Shown piece by piece: positions 10,028 to 21,200 of a DNA stretch of 49,648 nucleotides (its first letter is position 1; each line of letters starts with the position of its first letter). A program made the position numbers and the translations under genes. The stretch is from Haliea sp. (GTDB lineage: Bacteria; Pseudomonadota; Gammaproteobacteria; Pseudomonadales; Halieaceae), in the NCBI GenBank assembly GCA_002862985.1, contig PKCY01000141.1, positions 1 through 49,648 of the forward strand, written 5' to 3'. The notes under the pieces are model-generated. The model was not told where the DNA came from and did not search any database. It worked only from the letters and a program-made list of their open reading frames with translations.

Positions 10028-10085
10028 ATAGCGGTCTCCTTAATGATTATTACCGGGCGGTGAATCGCGCTCACTCCACACTTAA

Positions 10086-10111
10086 ATGGGGGCAAATGCC
10101 CCTGTTTCAAG
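10086..10111 (-). promoter_or_regulatory. sigma-32 heat-shock promoter of clpB
   Basis: The minus strand reads CTTGAAA, a 13-base spacer, then CCCCATTT, an essentially perfect match to the RpoH consensus. The spacer and -10 together form the palindrome GGGGCATTTGCCCC. It lies between the end of pgeF and clpB, giving a 5' UTR of about 50 bases. Confidence 0.85.
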
Positions 10112-10135
10112 TGCGGAAATTAGGGCTGGAGGGTG

Positions 10136-10900
10136 TCATTCCCGCAGGAGGATAAGGCTGGCCATACGCCCGGTTTTGCCGTCGCGACGATAGGAGAAGA
10201 AGCGCTGAGTATCACTATGGGTACAAAACCCTCCACCAAAGAACCGGTGAACACCTAACGCACCCAGCCGAATCCGCGCCAGGGCGTATAAATCAGCGTA
10301 GTAGTAACCGGGACGACCGGGATTGCGGCGGAAACAAGCCTCAACAGCGGAGGCCTCCGTGGAACCGGCAGACGCCAGAAAGGTAGTGCGCACCTCCGCG
10401 CCCACTTCGAAGGCAGCTGGTCCAATTGCCGGACCTAACCACACCAGTACACCTTCTGTCTGCGTGCGCATACTCCTCACCGTGGCTTCCAACACACCCG
10501 CTGACAAGCCGCGCCAGCCAGCATGCGCAGCGGCAACGACATCACCCGCGGCAGAACAAAACAGAACTGGCAGGCAGTCGGCTGTCATCACAGCACACGG
10601 CGCGCCTAAACGGCGGCTCCACTGAGCATCGGCCTCTGGATACAGTCCTCCCTGCCCTGCTTCAAGCACGCGCGTCCCATGGACCTGTGAAAGCCATGAC
10701 ACAGCGCCGCCGCTGGGCAATAACGCTGACAGGGTGTCTCGGTTTGCCCCCACTGCGCCATCGCTGTCGCCGACGTGATGCGCCAGATTCAAACTGTCAT
10801 AGGGGCCCGCACTGCAGCCGCCCCGGCGGGTCGTGCTCAGTGCCAGAACATTGGCCGGCGCCGGCCAGTCTGGCTCAATAAAGGGTGGTATCGGAGGCAA
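10136..10900 (-). CDS. pgeF: YfiH/PgeF family protein (peptidoglycan editing factor)
   Basis: Cu/Zn-binding laccase-domain (DUF152) family. In E. coli this protein removes misincorporated amino acids from the peptidoglycan precursor UDP-MurNAc. Family motifs are present: QVHGTRV, TADCLPVLFCS and AHAGWRGLSAG, holding the conserved Cys and His metal ligands. The family N-terminus (about PQWPQPKGV) corresponds to [10 protein letters not shown] here, so the ORF-track start at 10984 is too long. TTG 10900 fits: AAGGAAG lies upstream and the result is 254 residues, against 243 in E. coli. It overlaps the end of rluD by 26 bases. The rluD-pgeF-clpB order is as in E. coli and Pseudomonas. Confidence 0.88.
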   Translation of the reverse strand: MPPIPPFIEPDWPAPANVLALSTTRRGGCSAGPYDSLNLAHHVGDSDGAVGANRDTLSALLPSGGAVSWLSQVHGTRVLEAGQGGLYPEADAQWSRRLGAPCAVMTADCLPVLFCSAAGDVVAAAHAGWRGLSAGVLEATVRSMRTQTEGVLVWLGPAIGPAAFEVGAEVRTTFLASAGSTEASAVEACFRRNPGRPGYYYADLYALARIRLGALGVHRFFGGGFCTHSDTQRFFSYRRDGKTGRMASLILLRE

Positions 10901-11855
10901 GGGGCGGGTCTTCCTTTTCCAGCACAGCGATGAGATTGAGAATATCCTCAGGGAGGGGGCACTCAAACTGCGCCGCATCTCCACTGTCGGGGTGGATAAG
11001 GCCCAGTGAACGGGCGTGCAATGCTTGCCTGGGGAATTTTCGCAGGGTGTCGATCAGTTCGTCAGAAGCGCCTTTGGGTATGCGCGGGCGCCCGCCATAC
11101 ATCTGGTCTCCGACCAAAGGGTAGCGCCGATGGGCCATGTGCACCCGTATCTGGTGAGTCCGCCCCGTTTCCAGATTAACGGTTACACGGGTGTGGTGCC
11201 CAAAACGCTGTGCTACCCGGTAGTGGGTAATCGCTGTTTTACCACCCGCTGACAGGACCGCCATTTTTTTTCGCTGCCGGGGATGGCGCCCCATCGGCTC
11301 GTCCACCCTACCCCCGCCCGTCAGTGCGCCGATGCACACGGCAACATATTCCCGCTTGATACTGCGTTCCTGCAACTGCCCCACCAAATGATGATGGGCA
11401 GAAAGCGTGCGGGCAACCACCAAAATACCGGAGGTATCCATATCCAGACGATGCACAATACCGGCTCTGGGGAGTTGCGCCAACTCCGGCGCATGCGCCA
11501 ACAGCGCGTTAACCAGAGTACCGTCAGCATGACCTGCCGCAGGGTGCACCACCAGTCCCGCGGGCTTGTTCACTACCAATATAGCCGCATCTTCATACAC
11601 CATATCGAGGGCGATATCCTCAGCCTGCCAACTCACCTCGCTTTCCAACTCAGCGTTAATTTGCAGACTCGCACCACTGACCACCTTGTCACGTGGACGG
11701 CACTGAGTCCCGTCCATGGACAGGGCGCCCTTTTTGATCCATTCCTGAAGCCTGGACCGCGAATACTGAGGAAACAGTTGCGCCGCTGCCTGGTCCAGCC
11801 GGTTGCCGTGCAACGCCTGCGGCACACTGGCCTGCAGTTCCACCCGATCATTCAT
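10875..11855 (-). CDS. rluD: 23S rRNA pseudouridine synthase RluD
   Basis: Makes pseudouridines 1911, 1915 and 1917 in helix 69 of 23S rRNA, needed for normal ribosome assembly. An S4 RNA-binding domain is at about 17-60 ([19 protein letters not shown]). The catalytic motif HRLDMDTSG has its Asp at residue 138. Total 326 residues, the same as E. coli RluD. It is divergent from bamD, as in E. coli and Pseudomonas, which favours RluD over RluC. It overlaps pgeF at its 3' end. Confidence 0.94.
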   Translation of the reverse strand: MNDRVELQASVPQALHGNRLDQAAAQLFPQYSRSRLQEWIKKGALSMDGTQCRPRDKVVSGASLQINAELESEVSWQAEDIALDMVYEDAAILVVNKPAGLVVHPAAGHADGTLVNALLAHAPELAQLPRAGIVHRLDMDTSGILVVARTLSAHHHLVGQLQERSIKREYVAVCIGALTGGGRVDEPMGRHPRQRKKMAVLSAGGKTAITHYRVAQRFGHHTRVTVNLETGRTHQIRVHMAHRRYPLVGDQMYGGRPRIPKGASDELIDTLRKFPRQALHARSLGLIHPDSGDAAQFECPLPEDILNLIAVLEKEDPPLASDTTLY

Positions 11856-11963
11856 GACAATTCCTGTTTATGCGCCGGCCCGCCTGTGGTTAAATACCGC
11901 TGCAACAGCACCCGCTTCGCGAGAGATTTTAACACGCCCGCGCGCACCCTTTTAGGTGAAATC

Positions 11964-12833
11964 ATGAAATACATCCTGTCCCTGTTACTCAGCCTGACGC
12001 TTTACGGCTGCTCCAGCAACGATGAACTGCCAGATATTCCCGCCAATGCCGGTGAGCAACAAATTTACGAGGAAGCGCAACGTTATCTGCGCGGCGAAAA
12101 CTTTAATCTGGCGGTTCGTAGCCTCCAGCAGCTGGAATCCAGATACCCTTTTGGCAAATACGCTGAACAGGCCCAGCTCGAACTTATTTATGCGCACTAT
12201 AATGCCTATGAACACGAGGCTGCCGTGGAAGCAGCTGACCGTTTTATCCGGCTGCACCCCCAACACCCGAACGTAGATTATGCCTACTACATGAAAGGGC
12301 TATCGGCTTACACGGGTAATGAAGATGTTTTTGCCCGTTTTTTACCGACTGATCCCACTCAGCGCGACACCTCAAATGCCAGGGAAGCTTTTGCCGAATT
12401 CGCACAACTGCTCTCGCGGTATCCCAACAGCCCCTATGCCGCTGACGCCGAAGCACGAATGGTCTACCTGAGGAATCTGCTGGCTCGCCACGAAATCAAC
12501 ATCGCCAACTATTATCTCAAACGGGGCGCATACCTCGCGGCCACCAATCGCGGCCAGTACGTCGTCGAGAATTTCGAGAAAACCCCCGCGGTAGCAGACG
12601 GACTGGCGGTAATGGCCCAGGGTTATATATTGCTGGGGCTGGACGATTTGGCAAAGAATTCTATCGACGTGCTTGCGTTAAACTACCCCGAGTACCCTGC
12701 CCTCAATAAGAACGGACAGTTCGAAAGCGTGTATACACTCGACGGGTTACAACGATCCTGGGTTAACAAGGCTTCCTTCGGGCTATTTGATCCACCCCAG
12801 GCACCACAGTTCGACAATCGACCAAAGATTTAA
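11964..12833 (+). CDS. bamD: outer membrane assembly lipoprotein BamD
   Basis: Essential lipoprotein of the BAM complex, which inserts beta-barrel proteins into the outer membrane. ATG 11964, with AGGTGA upstream, gives a lipoprotein signal ([18 protein letters not shown]) with the lipobox Cys at about residue 15. Five tetratricopeptide-like repeats follow ([44 protein letters not shown]). Total 289 residues. The ORF-track start at 11283 runs antisense through rluD and is spurious. Confidence 0.95.
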   Translation: MKYILSLLLSLTLYGCSSNDELPDIPANAGEQQIYEEAQRYLRGENFNLAVRSLQQLESRYPFGKYAEQAQLELIYAHYNAYEHEAAVEAADRFIRLHPQHPNVDYAYYMKGLSAYTGNEDVFARFLPTDPTQRDTSNAREAFAEFAQLLSRYPNSPYAADAEARMVYLRNLLARHEINIANYYLKRGAYLAATNRGQYVVENFEKTPAVADGLAVMAQGYILLGLDDLAKNSIDVLALNYPEYPALNKNGQFESVYTLDGLQRSWVNKASFGLFDPPQAPQFDNRPKI

Positions 12834-12891
12834 TAAACACGGGATAACGCGTCTTTCGGGCTTAGGATGCTTTTACAGCTGCGATAACAGG

Positions 12892-14523
12892 CTAATCCCC
12901 AAGGCGCCAACCGGAGGTAATCGGGTATCGACGGTCACGTCCAAATCCCCGCTGTGTAATACGCACTCCAATGGGTGCCTGGCGCCGCTTGTATTCGTTG
13001 AGATCGACAAGGCGCAAAACCTTCTGCACCTGATCACGGTCCATGCCCATGGCGATGATAGCCTCGGCACTGTAATCCTGCTCAACATAGAAGGCGAGGA
13101 TGCGATCAAGTACATCGTAGGGCGGGAGACTATCTTCATCTTTTTGGTCAGGAGCCAACTCAGCTGACGGAGGACGATCTATCACACGCTGCGGAATACA
13201 GGGCCCCAGAGAGTTGCGGTAGCGGCACAGATCAAAAACCAGTGTCTTGGGAACGTCTTTCAAAACGTCAAATCCCCCGGCCATATCACCGTATAATGTC
13301 GAATACCCTACAGCTAGCTCACTTTTATTACCGGTCGTCAGAACCAGATAACCCTTCTTATTGGAGATGGACATTAACAGCACGCCGCGACAGCGTGCCT
13401 GCAGATTTTCTTCAGTGGTATCGGTCTCATAACCTTCAAATTCACTCTGCAGACTGTTCATAAATGATTCGTATATAGATTCTATGGAAATCACTTTGTG
13501 CTTCACGCCGAGCGTTCTGGACTGCTCAGCCGCATCTTCTACACTCATCTGCGAAGTATAACGAAACGGCATCATGACCGCTTCCACCCGATCCGGACCC
13601 AGCGCTTCCACCGCCACAGCAAGGGTCAATGCTGAATCGATTCCACCGGACAAGCCCAGCACCACGCCGCTAAATCGATTTTTATTCACATAATCACGAA
13701 CGCCCAGAACCAGTGCCTGCCAGACCGCGGCCAATTCATCCAGCGGGGGACACAAGTCAACACCTGTCATTCGCACTTGGGAGTCACTGGCGATCAACTC
13801 TACAGCGTAAGTGCCCTCCTCAAAATTTGGCGCAGCAGCCACTAAAGTGCCATCGGCCGCGACGGCGAAGGAACCACCGTCAAACACCAACTCATCCTGA
13901 CCACCCACCTGATTCACGTAAACAATGGGAATGACGGCCTGTCGCGCGCGGGAAGCAACTGCTTGCCAACGTTCGTCACGCTTACCCTGATGATAAGGAG
14001 AAGAGTTTAAATTCAGCAGCACCTGCGCTCCAGCTTGGGCGGCTTGCATCGTGGGCGACTCCTCCCATATATCTTCACAAATGCTTAACCCGACCTTCAC
14101 CCCTGCAATATCGACCACACAGGCACTATCACCTGGACTGAAATAGCGTTTTTCATCGAAGACCTGGTAATTAGGCAGGCACTGTTTTCGGTACTGCGCA
14201 ACTACTTCACCCCGGTGGAGCACGCCGGCAACGTTGTACAAAGTACCTTCTACCCTCAATGGGTAGCCGATTACGGCATATCCAGAACCCACCATAGCGT
14301 CACAGATTCTGGACAAGGACTGTGTTACGCGTGGCTCTATGCTGGGGCGCAGTAATAGGTCTTCCGGCGGGTAACCACTCAGCGTCAGCTCAGGGAAAAC
14401 GACCACGGGATTCTCATACTGTTGCTCAGCCTTCACTATAGACTCGATGACTTTGGTGGTATTACCGTCAAAATCACCAACCAGGGTATTCATTTGCGCC
14501 ATCAGGATATTCAGGGTACTCAT
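12892..14523 (-). CDS. nadE: glutamine-dependent NAD+ synthetase
   Basis: Final step of NAD synthesis: amidates nicotinic acid adenine dinucleotide using glutamine and ATP. Two domains are fused. The N-terminal nitrilase-like glutaminase has the Glu-Lys-Cys triad visible: E45 (VFPELTLSG), K113 (YRKQCLPNY) and C149 (LSICEDIWE). The C-terminal synthetase has the P-loop LSGGIDSALTLAVA. ATG 14523 (MSTLNILMAQMN) is chosen: the upstream 62 residues are not family-like and overlap antisense with the pilS leader, while 543 residues is a normal length. E. coli has the short NH3-dependent form, so this is the other subtype. It is convergent with bamD. Confidence 0.92.
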   Translation of the reverse strand: MSTLNILMAQMNTLVGDFDGNTTKVIESIVKAEQQYENPVVVFPELTLSGYPPEDLLLRPSIEPRVTQSLSRICDAMVGSGYAVIGYPLRVEGTLYNVAGVLHRGEVVAQYRKQCLPNYQVFDEKRYFSPGDSACVVDIAGVKVGLSICEDIWEESPTMQAAQAGAQVLLNLNSSPYHQGKRDERWQAVASRARQAVIPIVYVNQVGGQDELVFDGGSFAVAADGTLVAAAPNFEEGTYAVELIASDSQVRMTGVDLCPPLDELAAVWQALVLGVRDYVNKNRFSGVVLGLSGGIDSALTLAVAVEALGPDRVEAVMMPFRYTSQMSVEDAAEQSRTLGVKHKVISIESIYESFMNSLQSEFEGYETDTTEENLQARCRGVLLMSISNKKGYLVLTTGNKSELAVGYSTLYGDMAGGFDVLKDVPKTLVFDLCRYRNSLGPCIPQRVIDRPPSAELAPDQKDEDSLPPYDVLDRILAFYVEQDYSAEAIIAMGMDRDQVQKVLRLVDLNEYKRRQAPIGVRITQRGFGRDRRYPITSGWRLGD

Positions 14524-14741
14524 GAGATTCTCAAGTGCTTGCGGTGTCAGGGCACTATTGTCCGGAAAAGCATCGACCATAGCCAGTCCCTGTACAGGAC
14601 AAACTGGAATTGTTGGTGATTGCATGGGCGACTCTAGAGGCGCTCTGCCCACCCTACCTCGCCGGTTGCACCCCTCAAGCAAAATGCCTGTTACACTTAA
14701 AGTCCGCAATTACTAACTTAATCATAACAGGCCCTTGCAAG

Positions 14742-16367
14742 GTGAATCGCCCAGTCATACTGACACAACCTGAAGCCGGCACACCGAGTCATCAGAATCT
14801 CGCACTGTTCAGAGTTTACGTCGGCTACCGCTCACTGCTCTCAATTGTTCTTTTGGTAATGCTGGTAAGCCCTAATACACGGCAGCTGGTTGGCACCTTC
14901 AATCCAACGCTGTACACCACCGCCGCACTGGTCTATCTCGCTACCAGTATTCCCCTGGTGGGTTCGCTCTCGACTCGACTGAATCAAAGTCAGAGATTGA
15001 TGTTACCGGTCTTCCTGGTCGATATCGCAGCCATTACTCTCCTGTCAGACAGTAGCGGTGGAATGGTAAGTGGTCTGCCAGTACTACTGGTGATTACCGT
15101 CGCCGCCAGCGCCGTACTCATTACCAATCGCACTCTAGCCACCCTTATCGCTGCCATCAGCGTGCTAGCCATCCTGCTCGATACAGGCTGGCTGATATTG
15201 CAAAACGTGCTAGACAGTAGCTCATTTTTCCCCGCTGGAATTTTGGGTCTGCTTATTTTCGGTGTATCGCTGATCGTGCAACTGATCGCACACAGACTGG
15301 GCCGGGCCGAAGAACTGGCCCGAAATCGCGCCAGTGATCTTTACAGCCTGCAGCGACTCAATGAGCAAATCGTACAGCATATGCAGACCGGTATCCTGCT
15401 GGTCAGCAATCAGGGCGTGGTACAAATCATGAACAAGTCCGCCGCTCGCTTACTCAGTCCAGAGCGACCCTCCGCGGTGGATCAAGGACGACAGTTAGCG
15501 AATTATTGCTCGGAGCTGGCTTACCAGTTCGAACACTGGAAGGACACAGGCATACACCGGGCCCAGCCCTTCACCGTCATGGAGGGAGCACCGTCAGTCA
15601 TTGCAAACTTCCGCGAATTGCAATCGAACAATAATCGGGAAACCCTCATTTTCGTAGAAGATTACACGCCCGTCACGCAGTATGCACAGTCGTTGAAACT
15701 CAACTCTCTGAGCCGGTTGACCGCCAGTATCGCTCACGAAATCCGTAATCCACTGGGTGCAATCAGCCACGCTGCACAATTACTGCAGGAGTCTCCCAAT
15801 CTCACTTCCTCTGACAGCCGCATGGCAGATATTATTCAAAGCCATTGTGAGCGTGTCAATCATATCGTAGAGAGCGTGATGCAGATTTCTCGCCGTGAGC
15901 CTGCCAAGCCAGAGTATCTGCTGTTTGCGCCCTGGCTAACAGAGTTTGTCAGTGAATATCTCAATGCATTGAATCGACCCGCAAAGATCACGATCGACTG
16001 TGACTACCGTGAATTGCTGGTGGAAATTGATCCGGAAAATTTCCAGCGTATTTTAGCCAACTTACTGGACAATGCGTTGCGTCACAGCAAGGTGGCAACC
16101 GGCAATGAAACAGCACGCATCGAGGTCCAAGTCGATACCGCCCTGCATCAATGCCAAGTTGATATCATTGACGCAGGCAAAGGGGTTCCCTCTGGTGACC
16201 TGGCCAAGCTGTTTGAGCCTTTTTTTACCACTATGAATGAAGGCACCGGCATGGGCTTGTACCTTTGCAAGGAACTGTGTGAAATCAACAACGCAGGACT
16301 TGACTACCGCCTGACGAGTACCGGTGAAAGCTGCTTTCGCATCTCTATGAATCAACGAGCGCTCTAA
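14742..16367 (+). CDS. pilS: sensor histidine kinase PilS
   Basis: Membrane sensor that controls PilR and so sigma-54 transcription of the major pilin. About six N-terminal transmembrane helices lie in residues 15-185. A PAS-like region (LLVSNQGVVQIMNKSAARLL) follows, then the H-box SIAHEIRNPLGA with phospho-acceptor His at about 332, the N-box (NLLDNALRHS) and G-boxes (DAGKGVPSGD, EGTGMGLYL). GTG 14742 is the best available start, giving 541 residues against about 530 in Pseudomonas, but its ribosome site is poor. The ORF-track start at 14610 is antisense to nadE. pilR follows with no gap. Confidence 0.92.
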   Translation: MNRPVILTQPEAGTPSHQNLALFRVYVGYRSLLSIVLLVMLVSPNTRQLVGTFNPTLYTTAALVYLATSIPLVGSLSTRLNQSQRLMLPVFLVDIAAITLLSDSSGGMVSGLPVLLVITVAASAVLITNRTLATLIAAISVLAILLDTGWLILQNVLDSSSFFPAGILGLLIFGVSLIVQLIAHRLGRAEELARNRASDLYSLQRLNEQIVQHMQTGILLVSNQGVVQIMNKSAARLLSPERPSAVDQGRQLANYCSELAYQFEHWKDTGIHRAQPFTVMEGAPSVIANFRELQSNNNRETLIFVEDYTPVTQYAQSLKLNSLSRLTASIAHEIRNPLGAISHAAQLLQESPNLTSSDSRMADIIQSHCERVNHIVESVMQISRREPAKPEYLLFAPWLTEFVSEYLNALNRPAKITIDCDYRELLVEIDPENFQRILANLLDNALRHSKVATGNETARIEVQVDTALHQCQVDIIDAGKGVPSGDLAKLFEPFFTTMNEGTGMGLYLCKELCEINNAGLDYRLTSTGESCFRISMNQRAL

Positions 16368-17747
16368 ATGACGACCCAAAGTGTATTGATTGTGGATGAC
16401 GAACCTGACATTCGGGAGTTGTTGGATATCACGTTGAGCCGAATGGGTCTTAGAACCCACAGTGCCGCCAATCTTGAAGAGGCCAGACTCTTGGTCACGC
16501 AGATGAATCCGGATCTTTGCCTTACCGACATGCGCCTGCCCGATGGTAGCGGTATCTCGCTGGTGGAGCATATCCAGCAAGAATTTCCCCACATTCCCGT
16601 CGCCATGATTACCGCACACGGTAGTGTAGAAGCGGCTATCTCTGCACTCAAAGCCGGGGCGTTCGACTTTATCAGCAAGCCCATCGAACTGGAAAATTTG
16701 CGCAGAATCGTCAGTAATGCCCTCCAGTTGGAAGGCGACCCCAGCCGCACGCAGGACGCTGTCGACGGAGAATTGACCGGCTCTTCAGCCGGCATTCAGT
16801 CTTTGCGGCAGCAAATATCCAAACTGGCACGCAGTCAGGCGCCAGTGCACATCCACGGTGAGTCTGGCAGTGGCAAGGAAGTTGTCGCCCGCCTCATTCA
16901 CAATAACGGCCCACGCGCAGCAGGCGCTTTCGTCGCGGTTAACTGTGGCGCGATTCCTCCGGAACTAATGGAGAGCGAGCTGTTTGGGCACTTAAAGGGC
17001 AGCTTCACCGGAGCCAGCCAGGACAAGATAGGCCTGTTCCAAGCTGCCTCAGGCGGCACGCTGTTTCTCGATGAAGTGGCAGACCTACCACTTGCCATGC
17101 AGGTTAAGTTGCTGCGTGCTATTCAGGAAAAGACCGTCCGTCCGGTGGGCGCTAGCGAAGAACAGGGCACCGATATTCGTCTGTTAAGTGCCACTCACAA
17201 AGACCTAGACCAAGAAGTCGAAGACGGGAGGTTTCGCCAGGACCTCTATTATCGTATTAATGTTATTGATGTCATGGTTCCCAGTTTGCGAGAGCGGCTG
17301 GAAGATCTACCAGCACTAACCGAGGCCATTCTGAAGCGCATAACATCCGGCGAGGATAAGGCAGTACCGTGTCTAGAAAAATCCGCTCTGGAAGCCATGC
17401 GCGACTATAACTTTCCCGGCAACGTACGCGAGTTGGAAAACATGCTCGAAAGGGCGCTGGCGCTTGCCGATGGCGAAAACATTTCAGCCGAAGACCTGCA
17501 GTTCACCCGCTCAGGCCAGGAAAGCTCTGGAAAATCGGCTGAAACTTCAGGTCGACGGGATAACACAAGCCACTCAGTACGCGAAGCCTATGGCGACATG
17601 GAGGGCTACCTTGAAGATATTGAACGGGAGGTTCTAAGCGCGGCTCTGGAGGAGTGCCGCTGGAACAAAACCGCGACCGCAAAACTTTTGGGCATCAGCT
17701 TCCGCAGCCTCCGCTATCGCTTAAAGAAGCTAGGGCTGGAGCACTAG
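16368..17747 (+). CDS. pilR: sigma-54 response regulator PilR
   Basis: NtrC-family activator; with PilS it drives pilA transcription in the family. Receiver domain 1-120 with phospho-acceptor D54 (LTDMRLPDG) and K104. AAA+ domain with Walker A GESGSGKE (164-171), the sigma-54 contact loop GSFTGA (211-216) and Walker [11 protein letters not shown]. The C-terminal Fis-type HTH is at about 425-455 ([20 protein letters not shown]). Serine in GSFTGA, where most family members have Ala, is as I remember for Pseudomonas PilR. The ATG directly follows the pilS TAA. It is convergent with pilE, 6 bases away. Confidence 0.95.
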   Translation: MTTQSVLIVDDEPDIRELLDITLSRMGLRTHSAANLEEARLLVTQMNPDLCLTDMRLPDGSGISLVEHIQQEFPHIPVAMITAHGSVEAAISALKAGAFDFISKPIELENLRRIVSNALQLEGDPSRTQDAVDGELTGSSAGIQSLRQQISKLARSQAPVHIHGESGSGKEVVARLIHNNGPRAAGAFVAVNCGAIPPELMESELFGHLKGSFTGASQDKIGLFQAASGGTLFLDEVADLPLAMQVKLLRAIQEKTVRPVGASEEQGTDIRLLSATHKDLDQEVEDGRFRQDLYYRINVIDVMVPSLRERLEDLPALTEAILKRITSGEDKAVPCLEKSALEAMRDYNFPGNVRELENMLERALALADGENISAEDLQFTRSGQESSGKSAETSGRRDNTSHSVREAYGDMEGYLEDIEREVLSAALEECRWNKTATAKLLGISFRSLRYRLKKLGLEH

Positions 17748-17753
17748 CCGTTT

Positions 17754-18197
17754 TTACCAGCAGTCCTGCACCGGCGCTGAGCCCGATGCGAGCTTAATGC
17801 CCATGGAATCCAAACTGAGGGTCCCACACAAAACGTCCTGTGCCTGACCCAGTTGCGGAATCGCAAACAAAGTATAAGTATTTTGCTGTGAGGCAACATC
17901 AATGAGATAAATCCTGTTTGCGGCTAGTGCGCCTACTGCCCGCCCCTCTGGATCAATTGCATAAGGGCTGGCCGGATAGTCCAACTCCGTCAAATCTACG
18001 GCGTAGCGCTTATGATCCACAAAGAACTGCTCCTGCCGTATTACAGCATCATACAATACAGCCCCACCAAGGCTGCGACGGGTTTTTCGTAGTTGAAATT
18101 GATATCCGGGCAAGGCAATCGTTAGCAACAATGCGACAATAAAGAGAACTACAGTCAGCTCAATAAGCGTAAATCCTTTTTTATTTCGGCCTCTCAT
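17754..18197 (-). CDS. pilE: type IV minor pilin PilE
   Basis: Prepilin of 147 residues. A short positive leader (MRGRNKKG) is cleaved before F, giving FTLIELTVVLFIVALLLTIALPGY with Glu at +5. The rest has the PilE pattern (RRSLGGAVLYDAVIRQEQFFVDHKRYA) and a C-terminal Cys pair (DVLCGTL ... VQDCW) that forms the disulfide loop in pilins. It is last in the minor-pilin operon, after pilY1, as in Pseudomonas. Minor pilins prime pilus assembly together with PilY1. Confidence 0.88.
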   Translation of the reverse strand: MRGRNKKGFTLIELTVVLFIVALLLTIALPGYQFQLRKTRRSLGGAVLYDAVIRQEQFFVDHKRYAVDLTELDYPASPYAIDPEGRAVGALAANRIYLIDVASQQNTYTLFAIPQLGQAQDVLCGTLSLDSMGIKLASGSAPVQDCW

Positions 18198-18216
18198 GCG
18201 CGCGTCTCAAGCAACT

Positions 18217-21200
18217 CTACAGTGGATCAATGCCCGGCTCACGCCAGTAAGTCCGAAACATTTTGCCCGCCTGGCTGGGTAGTAAATTGGTCTTATCGCG
18301 TGTGCCGTCCCCGTCAAGGTCATGCAGATCGATACCACCGCCAGGCACATAGATAACGTCGCCCAGGGAGATGGCAGCCGGAGGAATCCCCTCGCCAAGA
18401 TCGTAATGCCTGACTTCGTTTGCCACAGGGGTTCCGTTAGCAAGGCGCAATATATGGAGTTGACCCCGCCCCCTTCGCAGAGAACAGGCATCCGCAGTGC
18501 CGGGAACAAAAGTAGAAGCAAATACCAGGCCGCCATCGGTCAATGGCCTGGACAATCCCTTCTCTCCGGGTTCCGCCAAGGCAACTTTCCAGCCATTGGG
18601 TAAAGTGCGATCAGCACAGGACGCATCACCAACTCCTGTATTCGCCTGCTCAGTAGAGACAATACACGTTGTTTGGTCTGACAAATCGACAAACTGATAC
18701 CTTCCCGACGGATCGTCAACGTCATTCTGCGCTCGCACCGCCGCGTCGCCTGAGACCGTATTCCGGTCTTTGATGTAAAAAATGTAATTAGCCACTTCGG
18801 TTTCGTTAGGGTCTGCACGGTTGCCGCTTTGTATCAATACACCGTCGAAGTCACCCGCGCTATCAAAGGTATGAACTGTGTCAGGTGCATGAAAAAAACG
18901 TCGATCATCCGCGGGAGCACCACCGGGTTCATTCTCGTCCGCCCCCAAGTCTGCCAGTTTAGTAAGAAACCAGTTGTCCCTGCGATGATTTTCATTGCTT
19001 TGGATGATGGGTGGAATATCCGCACGCCATACGGCACCGCCACTATCACCGACATACAGTCGGTGTATGTTGCCCTGCGGGTTTTTCAGCGCAGCTACCG
19101 GGGAAGGAATGCTGTCGACCAGGCCTGCATGCTGGTACTCCACATTGGACCGTACACCAATGTCACCAAGGACTGCCTTCCAAACGAGCTCGCCCGTGCG
19201 CGCATTCACAATGTAAATCGCATTACCGACAGCATCATCGGCAGCACCGACATCTTTTGCGAGTCTTGCGGTGTAGTCTCCATTCCAGCCACCGGCGTAA
19301 CCCCCGGCGAATATCAACACATCCACCGGTAATCCGCTGTAGTTGACTCGTCCGACTATCGGCGTTGAAAACGTCAGCCCCAACTCGTCGAACGATCCAC
19401 CGACTGTTGGGCTAATCTTCCAGAGTATGCGGGGAGGCGACTCAGGATCGCTGATATCCAAAGCGTAGTAGCTGGAGCCGCCTCTGCGCAGACCAAAAAA
19501 CACATATGCTTCATCACCCGCCGCGTGCTCGATCGTGCCATCGTTATTCGCATCAACCCGCAACACTACCGGAGTACCATCCACGCCATATCGCATTTGC
19601 GAGGCTGGAGTGACATCGTCATAATGCAACCTGATGTTGCCGACAACCTCACTGGGATAAAAAGCGAATACCTCGCGACCTGACTCGCCCCCCTTTTTAT
19701 CCGTGTTCTCCAGAATGTGGAAGGCCCCTTCACCGCTTCCAAAGAGCAGCCGAATATTAGGATTCAAGTGGCTATAACCAGGCGTAGCACCATAGTTGAG
19801 TGCCAACGGCTGCGAATGGACTAGTGCACCGAGCAACCAGTCACGCGCGGTGATTTTACCATTTTTCGTATCCTGTCCACGCGCCCACTTCACCAAAGTC
19901 AAAAGTGCTTCATCATCCAAGTCTCCCGCTGGAGCAAGCAACGGCCGTAAACTATCCAGTGTTGCGTCATCTGCGTTGAATGGAAGTAAAGTCGAGCCCA
20001 ACTCAAAAAACAATTGCCTTGGTGCGTAGTCATTACTCGGCGGATCAAAATTGGAATTACCAATAAAATACTGTGCGGTCTCACCAGTATCCAAGCGATA
20101 AGCGGCGAACCCATCTACCTTTTGACCCCCTCCCCCACGACCGACATTGCGGCCGTCGGCATCGACGGGAACGTACTCTCCATCGCCGGGCGGCAGAGTA
20201 CCCACATCAGTCCAAAATGTGAGCGCATCAAATCGAAGCTGACCCGCGTAATCACCAGAGAGCTCAACGGCTGGCAGTCCGCGCGCATCTACTATTGCAT
20301 CATAGCGAGCGCCAGTTGCAGCCAAAGTAACTCCAGACACAGGTTTTGATTCTCTCAGCTTCAGCTTCTTCAGGTTTCCCGGCCAACTTATTGTTGCGCG
20401 TGGCTGAAATAGCGGCAGGTACAGATTGTTCAGAATACGATCCGGCGTGAAAACATCGGTAGCAAAAGAGGCGGCTCCGGAAACAGCGGCAACGGCCTGT
20501 GTTTCTGCGAGCACCCGGCTTAAATTTTCCTGTAATTCAACGGGATCGTTTACGAAAAAAGCAGAATCACTACCCGCGAGCGCGGCATAGACATCTGCTT
20601 TACCTGGTCTTTCACGGCTCGTTACCACCCAGGTTTTCTGCAGAAACATCTCATTTTCCCACTGCGGCAAGAGGTCGGTATCGCGCGCATGTAAATAAAC
20701 CAGCATCTGCTCAAATGACACAGGATATGGCAGCGCCATTTGCAGTACTATCTCAGAGTTCAGATCATCATCAGATGAAGGCGCACCCTGAGTAAAAAGA
20801 ATGGAGTAGAGGCGTGAGCACCCCACATCACCGGAAAATACCGGGCGGTAATTTTCTCCAGCAATAATACCTTTGTCGTAATTGGGAACCGGATCGATCA
20901 GGCCAAAATTACCACTCGTATTTGTACCCAGCGCAACCTCCCCTCCGCTCAGGTACCGTGACCATTCTAGGTAAATCTCCTTCGGCTGAAATGCATGCGT
21001 TTTTTCCGGTAACAGTACCGGTATCGATTTCAAGGTGGCAATAAATTCCGCCCGGTAATTTTTTAACTTACGGTACCCGCGGAGAATTGCTCCTCCGCCC
21101 CTCTTGCCGGTCATAGCAGTGGATTCATTGTTGGAATGGTTAGCGATGAGAAGCGAGAAATGGAATCCCGCAAACTGTGGATTCTCCAAAATTGCTGCCA

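Noticed and set aside
11283-11963. Upstream extension of the bamD frame
   Set aside because: Runs antisense through rluD; the lipoprotein signal at 11964 marks the true start.
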